Of a stretch of DNA of 64,000 nucleotides, positions 9,701 through 18,500 are shown one piece after another. The notes beneath the pieces were generated by a model. The model made no database searches. It had not been told where the DNA came from and worked only from the letters and a program-made list of their open reading frames with translations. Numbering within the stretch: the first letter of the stretch is position 1; each line of letters starts with the position of its first letter. Source of the DNA: Onchidella celtica (lineage: Eukaryota; Mollusca; Gastropoda; Systellommatophora; Onchidiidae); NCBI GenBank assembly GCA_963931925.1, contig OZ007574.1, forward strand, positions 33,491,961 to 33,555,960. The letters are read 5' to 3'. Position numbers and translations under genes: made by a program.

Positions 9701-12256
9701 GCATAATTATACTTTAATTTTTTTCATTTATTGCTTGGGGCCCACTGTTTGTGGATCCTGGCTTAGCTGCACCATTTGCAGTTTTGCACCATATGGTTCA
9801 TGGTAAATCTGGCAAAGAAAAATTTCTGTGGTGCCCACTTTCCAGGATGCCCTAAGCACGCGCTTATTTTGCTCAATGGTTAATCCAGCCCTGGGGACGT
9901 ACGAATGGTGCAGAGGTGAGAGTCAACCCCACTGGCCCAATTCCATGCCATTTCAATACTATGTATCTTTCACGACTGGCCGATGCTCGGCACCATTTAC
10001 ACGACCTAAATATGGAACTGGCAAGTGTGTCTTTATAATGAGTTGAAAAACTTTGATACAACTCTTGTTCATAAGCACTTTAGCTGCTAATGCACTTTCT
10101 CATGAGATTTTACACTATCACAATTATCCATTTTGACACCCATCCTCAATCTGATCATCTGTGTTGGACAGATTCTACCCGCACCAGCAACCTGCTTTCT
10201 CTTCTGTGCTTCCCCTTTAGTTACGTCCAAGAACTACGAAGGAGAGAGACCAATGTTGGTGGGACGAAATCAAGTAGGATTATTAGACGTCTAGATATGA
10301 AAGAAATTGTCATTTGTGAAGATATTCTTTTTCTTTTTCATTTCGGCCTGCCTCTTGATTATGATAAATCTGAGTACTACTTTTTTTTTTTCGCAGGGAA
10401 AAACCTCATGAGCTGTCAAAGGTGAGTCACCTAGTCAAGGTTAGGCTCTGGTTGGGAGTAACTGCTTAGGCTTTGGTTGGGAGCCATAACGAAAAAGCTA
10501 GGACCTCGATAAAACGGATTCTGAACTGGGCAGAACAGATTTTCAACAAAAAAAATCGGTCATAACGTTTATCAGATTGTGGACTAGAGCCATCAGTAAG
10601 CCGACACATGAAAGTACCAGACATATCAAATTCTCATCAGAGTAGACTCAGAAGTCTTTTTAGTCCTTGCTCTAGTAACTCCACACACATGATGCAAATC
10701 AAGAAACTCCTGTTCCACTGGGTCAGGTGTCGGGACAAAAGTAGTCCGCATACCCACAGTAGCGTGTCCACAGATCATGTCAGATTATAAAAAAACAAAC
10801 ATTATGGAACGGGGCATTGCTGCTATAATATGCATAGTGCACAGTATAACTATTTGAATATATGGTTGAATTAGAATACTTTTGCCAGTAAAAAATGTTA
10901 TCGGAAAAAGGCGAAGTGTTTGCCAAAGTATGGGATTTAGGAGATCCAGTGTCTCTCAAAATACAAATGGGCGTAACAGAAGAAAAATCACTTCAAAGTG
11001 ATACAAAGCCTTTTGCATGAAACCTTTAAAAATGTCCATAATAAGATTAATGTGAGACTTTGTCACATTATCACGTTTAACTCTGCGAAGCCTGACTTAG
11101 TAGACATAAAAACCGTGGGCTTTGCAAATTCTTTCTTATTATTAAGCTTAATGTAGTCTGCAATCAGATTACCAGTAGATTAACAATAATTGCAAACAGT
11201 AGATAGAACTGTCATGTCTCTCGTCAGACGTAGCTGCATGTGGGCTTTGTAACATCGCGGATGGTCCTTGCCTTTGTATCATGGTGTATAGATTGTGACC
11301 TTTGCCAAATGTCTGAATGGTTGCGGATGGGAACATGGTTGACCATATGCATTTCTTGTTCTGACTGGCGTGCTGCTGTGCATGAAGGACTGGGGGCATA
11401 GATATACACTACCAAACGACTGGGGGTGACTCTTTTGGGTGAAAATGTGTGGATTTGGCCTATTTGTGAGTGATTAATTTTAACAAAAAGCCCGCTGCTT
11501 GTCTCAAATTCGTGTACCTGGCCATTTTTTTTTTTTTGTCATTTAGTTTTTTTATGTTAACATGGTCACCAGCCCGGCAAGAACAATTCTTTCCTGCCCT
11601 TTATTCGTTTGTTTGTTAAATCGTTCTTATACTAAATTTACCATTGCCGTGTGTCTTGGTGCTGTTTTGACCGCCATGTATTTTTAACGCTGTTTGTTCT
11701 GTAGCAGCCACTGGTTCCACCTATTTGTCCAGCTCACCACCAGAAAACGCTACATGTGATCAAATTCGCATCCGAAACAGAGACTGGAAATGAAACCAAA
11801 ATGGGAATGGCCACCCCAGCAGCCGACGGCAACGCCAGCAACAGGGCTACCATGGTCGTGCCCGAGCAAGTTCCAACACAAGAAAAAAACACCGACGCCG
11901 ACTCTGCCACGGAAGGACGTCCAGGAAACAAAAGAGACAATGCAAACGCATCAGAACATCAGACGGCGCCGACACTAGTGTCCTTCTCAGATGCAGAGGA
12001 AGAGGAGCACGGCGATCATCGGCGCGGAAGCCAAGGGTCATACCGAGGAAGACAGAGTTCTGAAGAGTTACTCCTCGGGTCTTTTGCGCGCGATATTCAA
12101 CAACTTGTTTTAGACCTAAAAAGAGAAAAGAAATATGACGTTGAAATCTCGTGGCACGACATTGGCACCGCCATGGATCGTTTTTGTTTCTGGGTATTTT
12201 TTTTCGTCACCTGTTCTGTCAACGTAGCAGTAATATTCTTGTTGGAATTTTATTAA
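118..12256 (+). CDS. Nicotinic-acetylcholine-receptor-like subunit, gene 1 (5' partial, seven exons)
   Basis: Pentameric Cys-loop ligand-gated ion channel subunit of the plasma membrane. Exons 118-227, 2597-2776, 6571-6687, 7613-7857, 9347-9512, 10397-10421 and 11744-12256 join with matching phases into 451 codons plus stop; the first exons lie left of the window. Order of parts: loop A region (IWKPDIMLEN), the Cys-loop CIVDITKYPFDTQIC with exactly 13 residues between cysteines, the loop B tryptophan (LSYLSW), NGEWD, TM1, TM2 (GERMGLAVTVLLAFTVYL), TM3, a short acidic cytoplasmic loop, an amphipathic helix and TM4 (CFWVFFFVTCSVNVAVIF). Loop C has no CC pair, so it is not a classical alpha subunit. 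GER before TM2 and no extra proline suggest cation selectivity. Gene 2 at 31903-57978 is a tandem paralogue with the same exon sizes. Ligand and partners cannot be inferred. Family assignment is very secure; exact loop exon usage is less so. Confidence 0.9.
228..2596 (+). other. Gene 1 intron with GA microsatellite
   Basis: Intron between the loop A exon and the Cys-loop exon. It holds a (GA)n tract at about 759-786 and a short LINE tail (listed separately). The part from about 2000 onwards aligns with 43850-44430 of gene 2. The rest shows nothing I can name. Confidence 0.7.
825..885 (-). mobile_element. I/Nimb-like LINE 3' tail fragment
   Basis: On the minus strand this reads gcgcaaagtggccgttatcg followed by tgccgacgcgcc, the same 3' end found twice downstream of the RNase H-bearing LINE remnant at 48150-48520. 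It is a severely 5'-truncated insertion in a gene 1 intron. Confidence 0.55.
2597..2776 (+). CDS. Gene 1 exon, loop E to Cys-loop and loop B (180 bp)
   Basis: Acceptor tctgccag, donor gtgagt at 2777; phase 2 at both ends. It encodes the Cys-loop and the YLSWMRTN loop B segment. It combines what vertebrates split into exon 5 (80 bp) and the first part of exon 6, so an ancestral intron is missing and a different one follows the loop B tryptophan. Confidence 0.9.
3838..4640 (-). mobile_element. L2-like LINE 3' fragment
   Basis: A minus-strand reading at 3982-4233 gives the typical C-terminal block of L2-type ORFs (PKTMGEKSFSYSGPQIWNSL, then LMTFKQQLKSHLF). Further 5' the sequence reads RNLGVLFDNELSMTNEVNHL in another stretch. 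The (AAT)n run at 3838-3850 is its 3' tail. It belongs to the same family as the longer copy at 37492-40311. It is 5'-truncated and decayed. Confidence 0.8.
5346..5640 (+). mobile_element. MITE carrying a THAP-domain first exon (type A)
   Basis: Imperfect terminal inverted repeats (gacccttttcatttaccg at the left; gacccttttcacttccg as complement of the right end) flank about 295 bp. Inside, ATG at 5444 opens MPSSCWAPNCTN then GSGIKVH, matching the start of THAP zinc-finger domains. THAP domains head P-element and Kolobok transposases, so this looks like an internally deleted DNA transposon that kept its first coding exon. No clear target duplication was found. It is in a gene 1 intron. Confidence 0.6.
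5831..6317 (+). mobile_element. Mutator-like MITE with 10-bp target duplication
   Basis: Terminal inverted repeats (ggcagtggctacggttacgg at the left; ggagtggctacgtttacgg as complement of the right end) are flanked by a perfect 10-bp duplication gtattcattt at 5821-5830 and 6318-6327. Target duplications of 9-11 bp are typical of Mutator-like elements. Gene 2 keeps the empty site near 45475. The right part is a four-unit tandem repeat. No transposase is visible. Confidence 0.75.
6110..6317 (+). repeat. 4 x 52-bp tandem repeat at the MITE right end
   Basis: Units start at 6110, 6162, 6214 and 6266 and are almost identical. Each contains ctattgggatatgagcg and the terminal-inverted-repeat sequence, so the right terminus itself has been multiplied. 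Confidence 0.92.
6346..6500 (+). mobile_element. hAT-like MITE (155 bp)
   Basis: The ends cagggccgttttag and, in complement, cagggccatctaaac form inverted repeats. The flanks cataattc (6338-6345) and catcattc (6501-6508) are an 8-bp target duplication with one difference, the length expected of hAT elements. It lies just 70 bp before the 6571 exon of gene 1. Confidence 0.7.
6571..6687 (+). CDS. Gene 1 exon, NGEWD to loop C (117 bp)
   Basis: Acceptor atttctccag, donor gtatgt at 6688; phase 2 at both ends. It encodes LLPNGEWDITHAKLEGIRYP, the strand before loop C, and lacks vicinal cysteines. The donor lies in the first unit of a 16-bp tandem repeat that carries three more identical donor sequences. 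Confidence 0.88.
6681..6744 (+). repeat. Four tandem 16-bp units that replicate a splice donor
   Basis: The unit cctataggtatgttat occurs four times in perfect tandem, so potential donors TATAG^GTATGTT lie at 6688, 6704, 6720 and 6736. Only the first keeps the frame open: any later donor reads into CTATAG, an in-frame TAG. Gene 2 has a single copy at the same place (donor at 45680), so the array arose after duplication. Confidence 0.92.
7041..7500 (+). repeat. Intronic minisatellite, about 17 units of about 27 bp
   Basis: Degenerate units of the form tataaacccactggcattta plus agtgtca fill most of the intron before the TM1-TM2 exon. The same repeat, with about 7-8 units, sits in the equivalent intron of gene 2 (45968-46175), so it predates the duplication. 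Confidence 0.9.
7613..7857 (+). CDS. Gene 1 exon, TM1-TM2 (245 bp)
   Basis: Acceptor tctccccag, donor gtaagt at 7858; enters in phase 2 and leaves in phase 1. It encodes VQFTFHMHRKRFFF, TM1 with its conserved proline, and TM2. By alignment the pore positions are -1' Glu, 2' Gly, 6' Thr, 9' Leu, 13' Val and 20' Glu. Confidence 0.93.
8258..8882 (+). mobile_element. hAT (ZBED5/Buster-like) deletion derivative
   Basis: The element starts cagtggtccccaaacc and ends ggttggggaccactg, is 625 bp long, and is flanked by a perfect 8-bp target duplication ctatagac (8250-8257, 8883-8890). An internal reading at 8412-8648 gives the C-terminal dimerisation end of a hAT transposase (PFPKSYLCEAGFSAMTATKT, then LDISNTLRVSLSPITPRW), strongly resembling ZBED5/SCAND3-type proteins. 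The rest of the transposase is absent. Gene 2 keeps the empty site near 48630. Confidence 0.9.
9040..9270 (-). mobile_element. Possible tRNA-derived SINE
   Basis: On the minus strand the segment contains gggttcgactcctggtc, a good match to the RNA polymerase III B box, preceded by cgcctcataccgaggacatt. The block is missing from the equivalent intron of gene 2. I see no convincing A box or target duplication, so this is tentative. Confidence 0.4.
9347..9512 (+). CDS. Gene 1 exon, TM3 and loop start (166 bp)
   Basis: Acceptor ttctccag, donor gtaaga at 9513; phase 1 in, phase 2 out. It encodes TM3 (IYLTVLLSLSTASVVCAGIV) and the conserved membrane-exit segment LNIHFRDPDQPVPQC. A transposon-like sequence begins 7 bp into the following intron. 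Confidence 0.9.
9520..9893 (+). mobile_element. hAT-like MITE next to a splice donor
   Basis: The ends caggaccgaattaag and, in complement, cagggctggattaacc form imperfect inverted repeats about 374 bp apart. The left end starts 7 bp after the donor of the TM3 exon. The target duplication is degenerate or absent. Gene 2 has no such block at its corresponding donor (48874). Confidence 0.5.
10397..10421 (+). CDS. Gene 1 cytoplasmic-loop micro-exon (25 bp)
   Basis: Acceptor ttttttcgcag and donor gtgagt at 10422 enclose one base plus eight codons (EKPHELSK). The phase change 2 to 0 is exactly what is needed to connect TM3 to the last exon. The surrounding sequence aligns with the 52-bp exon at 56332-56383 of gene 2. 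Confidence 0.7.
10422..11743 (+). other. Gene 1 last intron, no recognised content
   Basis: The stretch between the micro-exon and the last exon contains short poly-T runs and nothing I recognise. The final part aligns with 57290-57540 of gene 2. Confidence 0.6.
11744..12256 (+). CDS. Gene 1 last exon, cytoplasmic loop, amphipathic helix and TM4
   Basis: The acceptor is caccaccag before 11744; the nearer tccag at 11733 would give the wrong phase. It encodes a Glu/Asn/Thr/Ala-rich loop of about 120 residues, a helix with SFARDIQQLVLDLKREKK, then ISWHDIGTAMDRF and TM4, with the stop ending at 12256. The protein ends directly after TM4, so the outer tail is very short. Confidence 0.88.
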   Translation, partial: KTLHVIKFASETETGNETKMGMATPAADGNASNRATMVVPEQVPTQEKNTDADSATEGRPGNKRDNANASEHQTAPTLVSFSDAEEEEHGDHRRGSQGSYRGRQSSEELLLGSFARDIQQLVLDLKREKKYDVEISWHDIGTAMDRFCFWVFFFVTCSVNVAVIFLLEFY

Positions 12257-12330
12257 CATCAGTCGCAATGTGTGACAGTACTGACAGTTTCTTAGAGATG
12301 AAACTAAAGCGACTTATTATTTTTTTCTGA

Positions 12331-12336
12331 AATAAA
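12331..12336 (+). promoter_or_regulatory. Gene 1 polyadenylation signal
   Basis: AATAAA lies 75 bp after the stop codon. The block around it aligns with 58070-58115 of gene 2, where the hexamer is GATAAA. Confidence 0.7.
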
Positions 12337-13010
12337 TTGTTTCTCATCAAATGCTATTTCATTTTTTTTTCTTGATCACCGCGTGTTATGTTATAGTAAA
12401 ACCAAAAATGGAAATATGAATATGAATTAAAGTGAACCTCCCCAAATCTCCCCAAATCTCCCCAAATGCACGACACCTGTTGTAACAAAATAATATTAGT
12501 AAACCATTAGTGCTGTGCATGAAAAAACTGTTGGGTACATACTGTTAGATTCCTAAGTCATGCAGTTTGACTACTAATAATAATAATATTAATAGGCCAG
12601 TCCAGTCTACATCACCATTCCTGCACTGTTTTCATTGCACACCCCCCCCCCACCCGCCCCCCCCCCCAAATAATTTTGGCTTCATTCTGAAGAAGTCCTT
12701 TACCGATTTCCATAGTTTTGGACCTCCATTTGTCTAGGTCCGACCACGATATGTTGAAAGATTGACGAGAGAGAGAGAGAGAGAGAGAATTTATAAATAT
12801 TTAAATATATATATATATGTTACTCTTTTTTTTTAATTGTTATTCTTTATAAACTATATATCATCATTCTATAATGTCACAATGGTAAATAATCCATTTA
12901 TATTGTCTTATCATGGTATAGCGACCATCACTGTTCAGTACTGGAGATTTCATTCTTAATGGAACACGTAACTATCAGTGATGCTATATATATATATATA
13001 TGGCCTTTAG
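12337..13010. other. Intergenic sequence with simple repeats
   Basis: Holds three tandem copies of ctccccaaat near 12437, a C-rich tract at 12642-12667, (GA)n at about 12768-12789 and short (TA)n runs. No gene is seen. Confidence 0.7.
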
Positions 13011-13830
13011 CGTCTTTACAGACGGTCTTAGCAGCTAGAATATTCACTTTCACCCTGACCGACAGCCCCCCTCGTGGCCCATTCCACCAATGTTTGACCC
13101 GAGAGTGCGATGGCAGCGACCGCAGGTCAGTCCCCTGGGTTCACCCCGGCGAGTGCCCTCACTCCGCCTCTGTCGCCCCGTCAGGCACGTCTCTCTTGCC
13201 CCGAAGTCCACTGCGAGCGTGTCATTGCGCAATTTTTGTCTCCATCTGCTTCGATCATCCGCAAGGTTCTCCCATTCATTGGGGTCGATGTTGAATGCTC
13301 TCATCGTGACCTTGCAAGTGTCTTTGAATCGCAGATGTGGCCTACCTCTGGGTCGGCCGCCAGTAGCAAGCTCCCCGTAGAGAATCCGTCTGGGGATGCG
13401 ATCACTTTCCACACGGTGGAGATGTCCAAGCCACCGCAGTCTTCTCCTGCCCAGGAGAGCCCGAGCCGATGGAATGCCGGCTCGGCCCAGAACTTCGATA
13501 TCTGAGATCCTGTTCTGCCACTTGATCTTGAGAACTTTGCGTAGGCAGCGCAGGTGGAAGGAGTTGAGGGATCTTTCATGTTTGGAGTAGGTGGTCCATG
13601 TCTCTGAGCCATACAGCAGGGTGCTTAGGACGCAAGTTTGGCACACGAGTACCTTTGCTTTGATGGTCAGCTTGCTATTGCTCCACACCCTTTTTGAGAG
13701 TTTGCCAAAAGCTGTGGCCGCCTTTCCTATTCTGGCATTTATTTCAGTTGTTATGTCTGTGCTACCACCGATGGCCGAGCCCAGGTAGCAGAACTTTCCC
13801 ACCCGCTCCAGAGGAGAGCCATTCAGCTAT
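13011..13830 (-). mobile_element. RTE-X-like LINE 3' fragment
   Basis: A minus-strand frame (13802 to 13050) encodes the C-terminal part of an endonuclease/reverse-transcriptase polyprotein: VGKFCYLGSAIGGSTDI, CVLSTLLYGSETWTTYSKHE, CLRKVLKIKWQNRI and LRRLRWLGHLHRV-like motifs, then a possible Cys/His end. It resembles the same region of the LINE at 60109-63336. The catalytic YADD region is absent, so it is 5'-truncated. Confidence 0.8.
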
Positions 13831-15097
13831 GATTTGTAAATAATACAGTTATTCCTTTGGGAACAGTTGTAGCATTATCTGAGGCAGTTGAATGATATAA
13901 GAATTTCATGAAAAAGCACACTGTACATAAGTGATTACTTTTTGCATTTTCGCAATAAACAAATGCTATATATATCTAAAGTAACATAGTTAGTCCTTTT
14001 GTAGACTGTCCAGCGCAGACCTTAACTTTATTCATGTTTTGAAATGTTTCTTTATTTTTATTATTGTTTCTTTAGTTCTTGTTCAGTCATTAACTTTAAT
14101 TTGAATGTTACTTGCCGTTTTTTCTTGGTGAGAGAAAGCGCGGCCGCCAGAGGTGAGAATTGGTGACAGTTTGTACAGTGAAGGCACACATCATTTTCCT
14201 TCTTAATGCAGACTATGTCAATCGCAAATCATGGAAAATGACAATAATAAATAATTTTAAATGTGAAGTCCTCGCGATATTTAATGTTTTGGGTGAAATT
14301 TACCGAACTTTATGTACTCATTGTACTGTAATAATTAGCTTGCACAGCGCTCAAATCCACAAAACATGATCTCCTCCAACTCCAAGGCGCTGAACTAAAC
14401 TTAGAAACAGGATATACATAAGATCAATTTATCTTGCTCCCACTCACACACACACATTTTGCAAAGCTGAATCGGCTCTCATCCTCCAACCTCTGTGGCC
14501 AACAGGGACACGCCTAAACAATTCAGTTTTGAGTCTGTTATTAAACGTGATGATGTTGTCATTTTTTTCCTGCTGTCTGCACTAGTGTTGTCCCACAATT
14601 TAGGCCGACCAATAGAAAAGGCCAATCGAACAGAAAAAGACCTTTATCAGTAAGACGTGTGTAAAATGTGATGGTTGTACACTGAAGACGCACAATGGCA
14701 ACAGAACTGCAACACCTGCAACAGTAAAAATAAAAATGTTGTTAGGGGAACGTAGACAAAATAATTGTGTTGTCAATTTTAATTTTGTGAAACTCAGTCA
14801 ATCATTGTTTGAACAATACCACCCAGTTTGTTTTTGTTTTTATGAAAAGATAGTTAACGTACTTCTAGTTTTATTTCGAACGGCTTGAGACTTTTTTTTT
14901 TTACCTGCAAAGCGAAAGAATATTTAAAAGATGGGTGTGCATCAGAAACCAAATCGGACGTGAAATTAAATTTCAACTTCTAAAGTAACCTGTATCTCAT
15001 CTGACAAAGATTGTTTGTCCCCTAGCGTGCCTTCAAATTATTAATAATTGTATTATAAATATTTATCAGGTTTTGGCTTCGAAATATCTCATTTATG
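13831..15097. other. AT-rich intergenic sequence
   Basis: No gene, RNA or recognised repeat was seen between the LINE fragment and the satellite array. Confidence 0.6.
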
Positions 15098-16718
15098 TAA
15101 TTTTTATTTTATTTTTTTCTTTAATTTATTTATATATATATTTTATTTTTTTCTTTAATTTATTTATATATATATTTTATTTTTTTCTTTAATTTATTTA
15201 TATATATATTTTATTTTTTTCTTTAATTTATTTATATATATATTTTATTTTTTTCTTTAATTTATTTATATATATATTTTATTTTTTTCTTTAATTTATT
15301 TATATATATATTTTATTTTTTTCTTTAATTTATTTATATATATATTTTATTTTTTTCTTTAATTTATTTATATATATATTTTATTTTTTTCTTTAATTTA
15401 TTTATATATATTTTATTTTTTTCTTTAATTTATTTATATATATATTTTATTTTTTTCTTTAATTTATTTATATATATATTTTATTTTTTTCTTTAATTTA
15501 TTTATGTATATATTTTATTTTTTTTTTTAATTTATTTATATATATATTTTATTTTTTTCTTTAATTTATTTATATATATATTTTATTTTTTTCTTTAATT
15601 TATTTATATATATATTTTATTTTTTTTTTTAATTTATTTATATATATATTTTATTTTTTTCTTTAATTTATTTATATATATATTTTATTTTTTTTTTTAA
15701 TTTATTTATATATATATTTTATTTTATTTTTTAATTTATTTATATATATATTTTATTTTTTTCTTTAATTTATTTATATATATATTTTATTTTTTTCTTT
15801 AATTTATTTATATATATATTTTATTTTTTTCTTTAATTTATTTATATATATATTTTATTTTTTTCTTTAATTTATTTATATATATATTTTATTTTTTTCT
15901 TTAATTTATTTATATATATATTTTATTTTTTTCTTTAATTTATTTATATATATATTTTATTTTTTTTTAAAATTTATTTATATATATATTTTATTTTTTT
16001 CTTTAATTTATTTATATATATTTTTTATTTTTTTCTTTAATTTATTTATATATATATTTTATTTTTTTCTTTAATTTATTTATATTTATTTTTTATTTTT
16101 TTCTTTAATTTATTTATATATATATTTTATTTTTTTCTTTAATTTATTTATATATATATTTTATTTTTTTCTTTAATTTATTTATATTTATATTTTATTT
16201 TTTTCTTTAATTTATTTATATATATATTTTATTTTTTTCTTTAATTTATTTATATATATATTTTATTTTTTTCTTTAATTTATTTATATATATATTTTAT
16301 TTTTTTCTTTAATTTATTTATATATATATTTTATTTTTTTCTTTAATTTATTTATATATATATTTTATTTTTTTCTTTAATTTATTTATATATATATTTT
16401 ATTTTTTTCTTTAATTTATTTATATATATATTTTATTTTTTTCTTTAATTTATTTATATATATATTTTATTTTTTTCTTTAATTTATTTATATATATATT
16501 TTATTTTTTTCTTTAATTTATTTATATATATATTTTATTTTTTTCTTTAATTTATTTATATATATATTTTATTTTTTTCTTTAATTTATTTATATATATA
16601 TTTTATTTTTTTCTTTAATTTATTTATATATATATTTTATTTTTTTCTTTAATTTATTTATATATATATTTTATTTTTTTCTTTAATTTATTTATATATA
16701 TATTTTATTTTTTTTTAA
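15098..16718. repeat. Satellite array, about 47 copies of a 34-bp AT-only unit
   Basis: The unit is ttaatttatttatatatata followed by ttttatttttttct. It repeats with period 34 for about 1.6 kb, with rare variants (tatttata, tttttttt in place of tttttctt, one shortened unit). Almost all C residues on this strand fall at one position per unit. Confidence 0.95.
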
Positions 16719-17429
16719 ATTATTTTATTCTTTTTTTTTTTTTGTATTGTTCTTGCTGAGACAATTATCATCTTCATCGTTTATTTTTGTGGCAACTTAT
16801 TTTGCTCTTAATTCCGTTCTTTCACTTTTTTTCTTTCCATTTTCTTCTTTTTTATTTTCAAGTAGTTAAATACGTTTCTTCTCCAACTTCTTGACAGGTT
16901 TGGTCACTTTTGAATAAAAGGCTGGGTTGCCATTTCTTTGTTCTCGCTGTGGTTTGTTTGTTCGTTTGTTCGTTTCTAGTTTCTTTCATTTGTTCCTTCT
17001 AAAAATATTTTGATGGTAGTTTCAGTAACGCAGACATGAAGAATAAGAAAAGAAACAAAATGATGAAAAGAAAAGATTGAAAGAACGGAAGCAAAATAAT
17101 GCAATGGAAACAAGAATAGGTTATACAAAAATAAACAAATAAAGAAAAAAAAAAGTGGGGGCGGGGGGAGGAGGAGGGGGGGGGGGCTGGGGAAAGACGA
17201 AGCAAACAAAAAGGGAAATAAGCGAATTTTTTTTTTTTTTTAATTTTAAGACTTGGCGCTGCAATTTTACAAACAAAAGTGGGGCTTAGAAAGATGGCAT
17301 TCCAAAAGGGTATTTCTTTTTAGGAAGTGTATATCCGTACAACATGTTTACCAAAAACGGCGACTGGTGAAGGTTTGCTGACACAAAACTTGGTACCGGT
17401 ATGATGTTCACGAATTTAAGGTGACAACA
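16719..17429. other. Intergenic sequence, low-complexity tracts
   Basis: Contains poly-T near 16730, a G-rich tract at 17157-17189 and poly-T at 17227-17241. No gene is seen. Confidence 0.6.
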
Positions 17430-17555
17430 CATGGAATAGTCAGATGGACCTGGGGGCCTGAGGGTCTAGTCAGTTTGTATCAGTGGGCGGTAGTCAGATT
17501 AACTAATCAGGCGAAAAGGGGTTGGGGTTGCCGTTGGTGATCGACGTACAATCTC
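17430..17555 (-). mobile_element. Fragment of the Mutator-like MITE family
   Basis: Aligns in reverse complement with about 5900-6010 inside the MITE at 5831-6317; shared blocks include tctagtcagtttgtatca and caggcgaaaagggg. Termini are not preserved here. Confidence 0.65.
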
Positions 17556-17774
17556 CAGCAGAAGTCGGATTGTATTGCTACTAAGCCGATTCATATTTTT
17601 TTTAAACTATGCAAATTAACAAGGTCAGTAATATAGTATTCCGGTGTGTGTTCTACGTCATCGAATTGTGTGCGTTGTACGGATATGCACTGTGCGCTTC
17701 CTTTTTTTTTAATACAGCGCAGTTTCTCCAGACACTTGTTATATATAACCTCTCAGAGTGTTTCGAATTACTTT

Positions 17775-18500
17775 GAAATGTTTCTCAAGTATTAACATTA
17801 TTGTTTTTACTCCACATTCCGAGATAATGCAAGTTGAATGAACGTGGCTCGAGCTGCAGAAATGAAACAATTAATTCTTGCAAGCAGTAGATGTAAACAT
17901 ATCTAAGCGTCAATAACAGACGTATATTAACATTTCTCAATATGTGAAGCAGTTCAGCGCGGATCTTCCAAATAGACGTATTACTGTAACTGCTATTATT
18001 AATAGTTTCATCTTCAAATTGTTGAATTATGTTTTTCAAAAACTAATATGGGTATCTGTCTATGATAATATGCAGTAAAGTTCAACCTTAGCGGTCTGGT
18101 ATATTTTATACGATTCTTTAAAATATTGGACTCGCAATGTTTAGCAATATAGGGGGTATAGTTTTGATTTTGTCCAATAAATTGCTTGTAATAAGCACAG
18201 ATCAGTACGAATAACCTTCATGTGGTAGGAAATTGGATTCTTTTTAATTTGATGTATATTAGGTATGGGTATCTCTTTGATACGTGGCTGGATACAACTT
18301 CATTCTAGTAGTTTTGGCTGAAAAGAGCGCTAATCTGTAATGTCACGTAAGCGGTGTTTTTGAGGAATTTCTTAGCGTTGCCACCCTTTATCTCATTATA
18401 TCCGGCATTTTCAGCAGCTCAAAGTGATTCTCCTAATATTTATAGCAAAATCAGGAGGATTGGCCCCCGTCTATTAATAGCAACAGCGTGCACGTGTTGC
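17775..18500 (+). repeat. Duplicated 5'-flank segment, copy A (LTR-free)
   Basis: Aligns collinearly with 28540-28763, 29871-30212 and 31413-31590, the region just upstream of gene 2. Shared blocks include attggactcgcaatgttta and cgttgccaccctttatctca. Copy A lacks the two LTR insertions of copy B and thus shows both pre-insertion sites. No receptor exon follows it within 10 kb. Confidence 0.85.

Noticed and set aside
10190-10280. Possible gene 1 loop exon homologous to exon B of gene 2
   Set aside because: The acceptor position is disrupted (acccgcaccag), the reading after it is hydrophobic and there is no good donor. Skipping it keeps the frame.
15098-16718. Regular repeat array considered as CRISPR
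   Set aside because: Units are directly adjacent without unique spacers and the genome is eukaryotic; it is a satellite.
16976-17209. Pro/Phe/Leu-rich minus-strand frames
   Set aside because: Low-complexity translation of G-rich and T-rich tracts.
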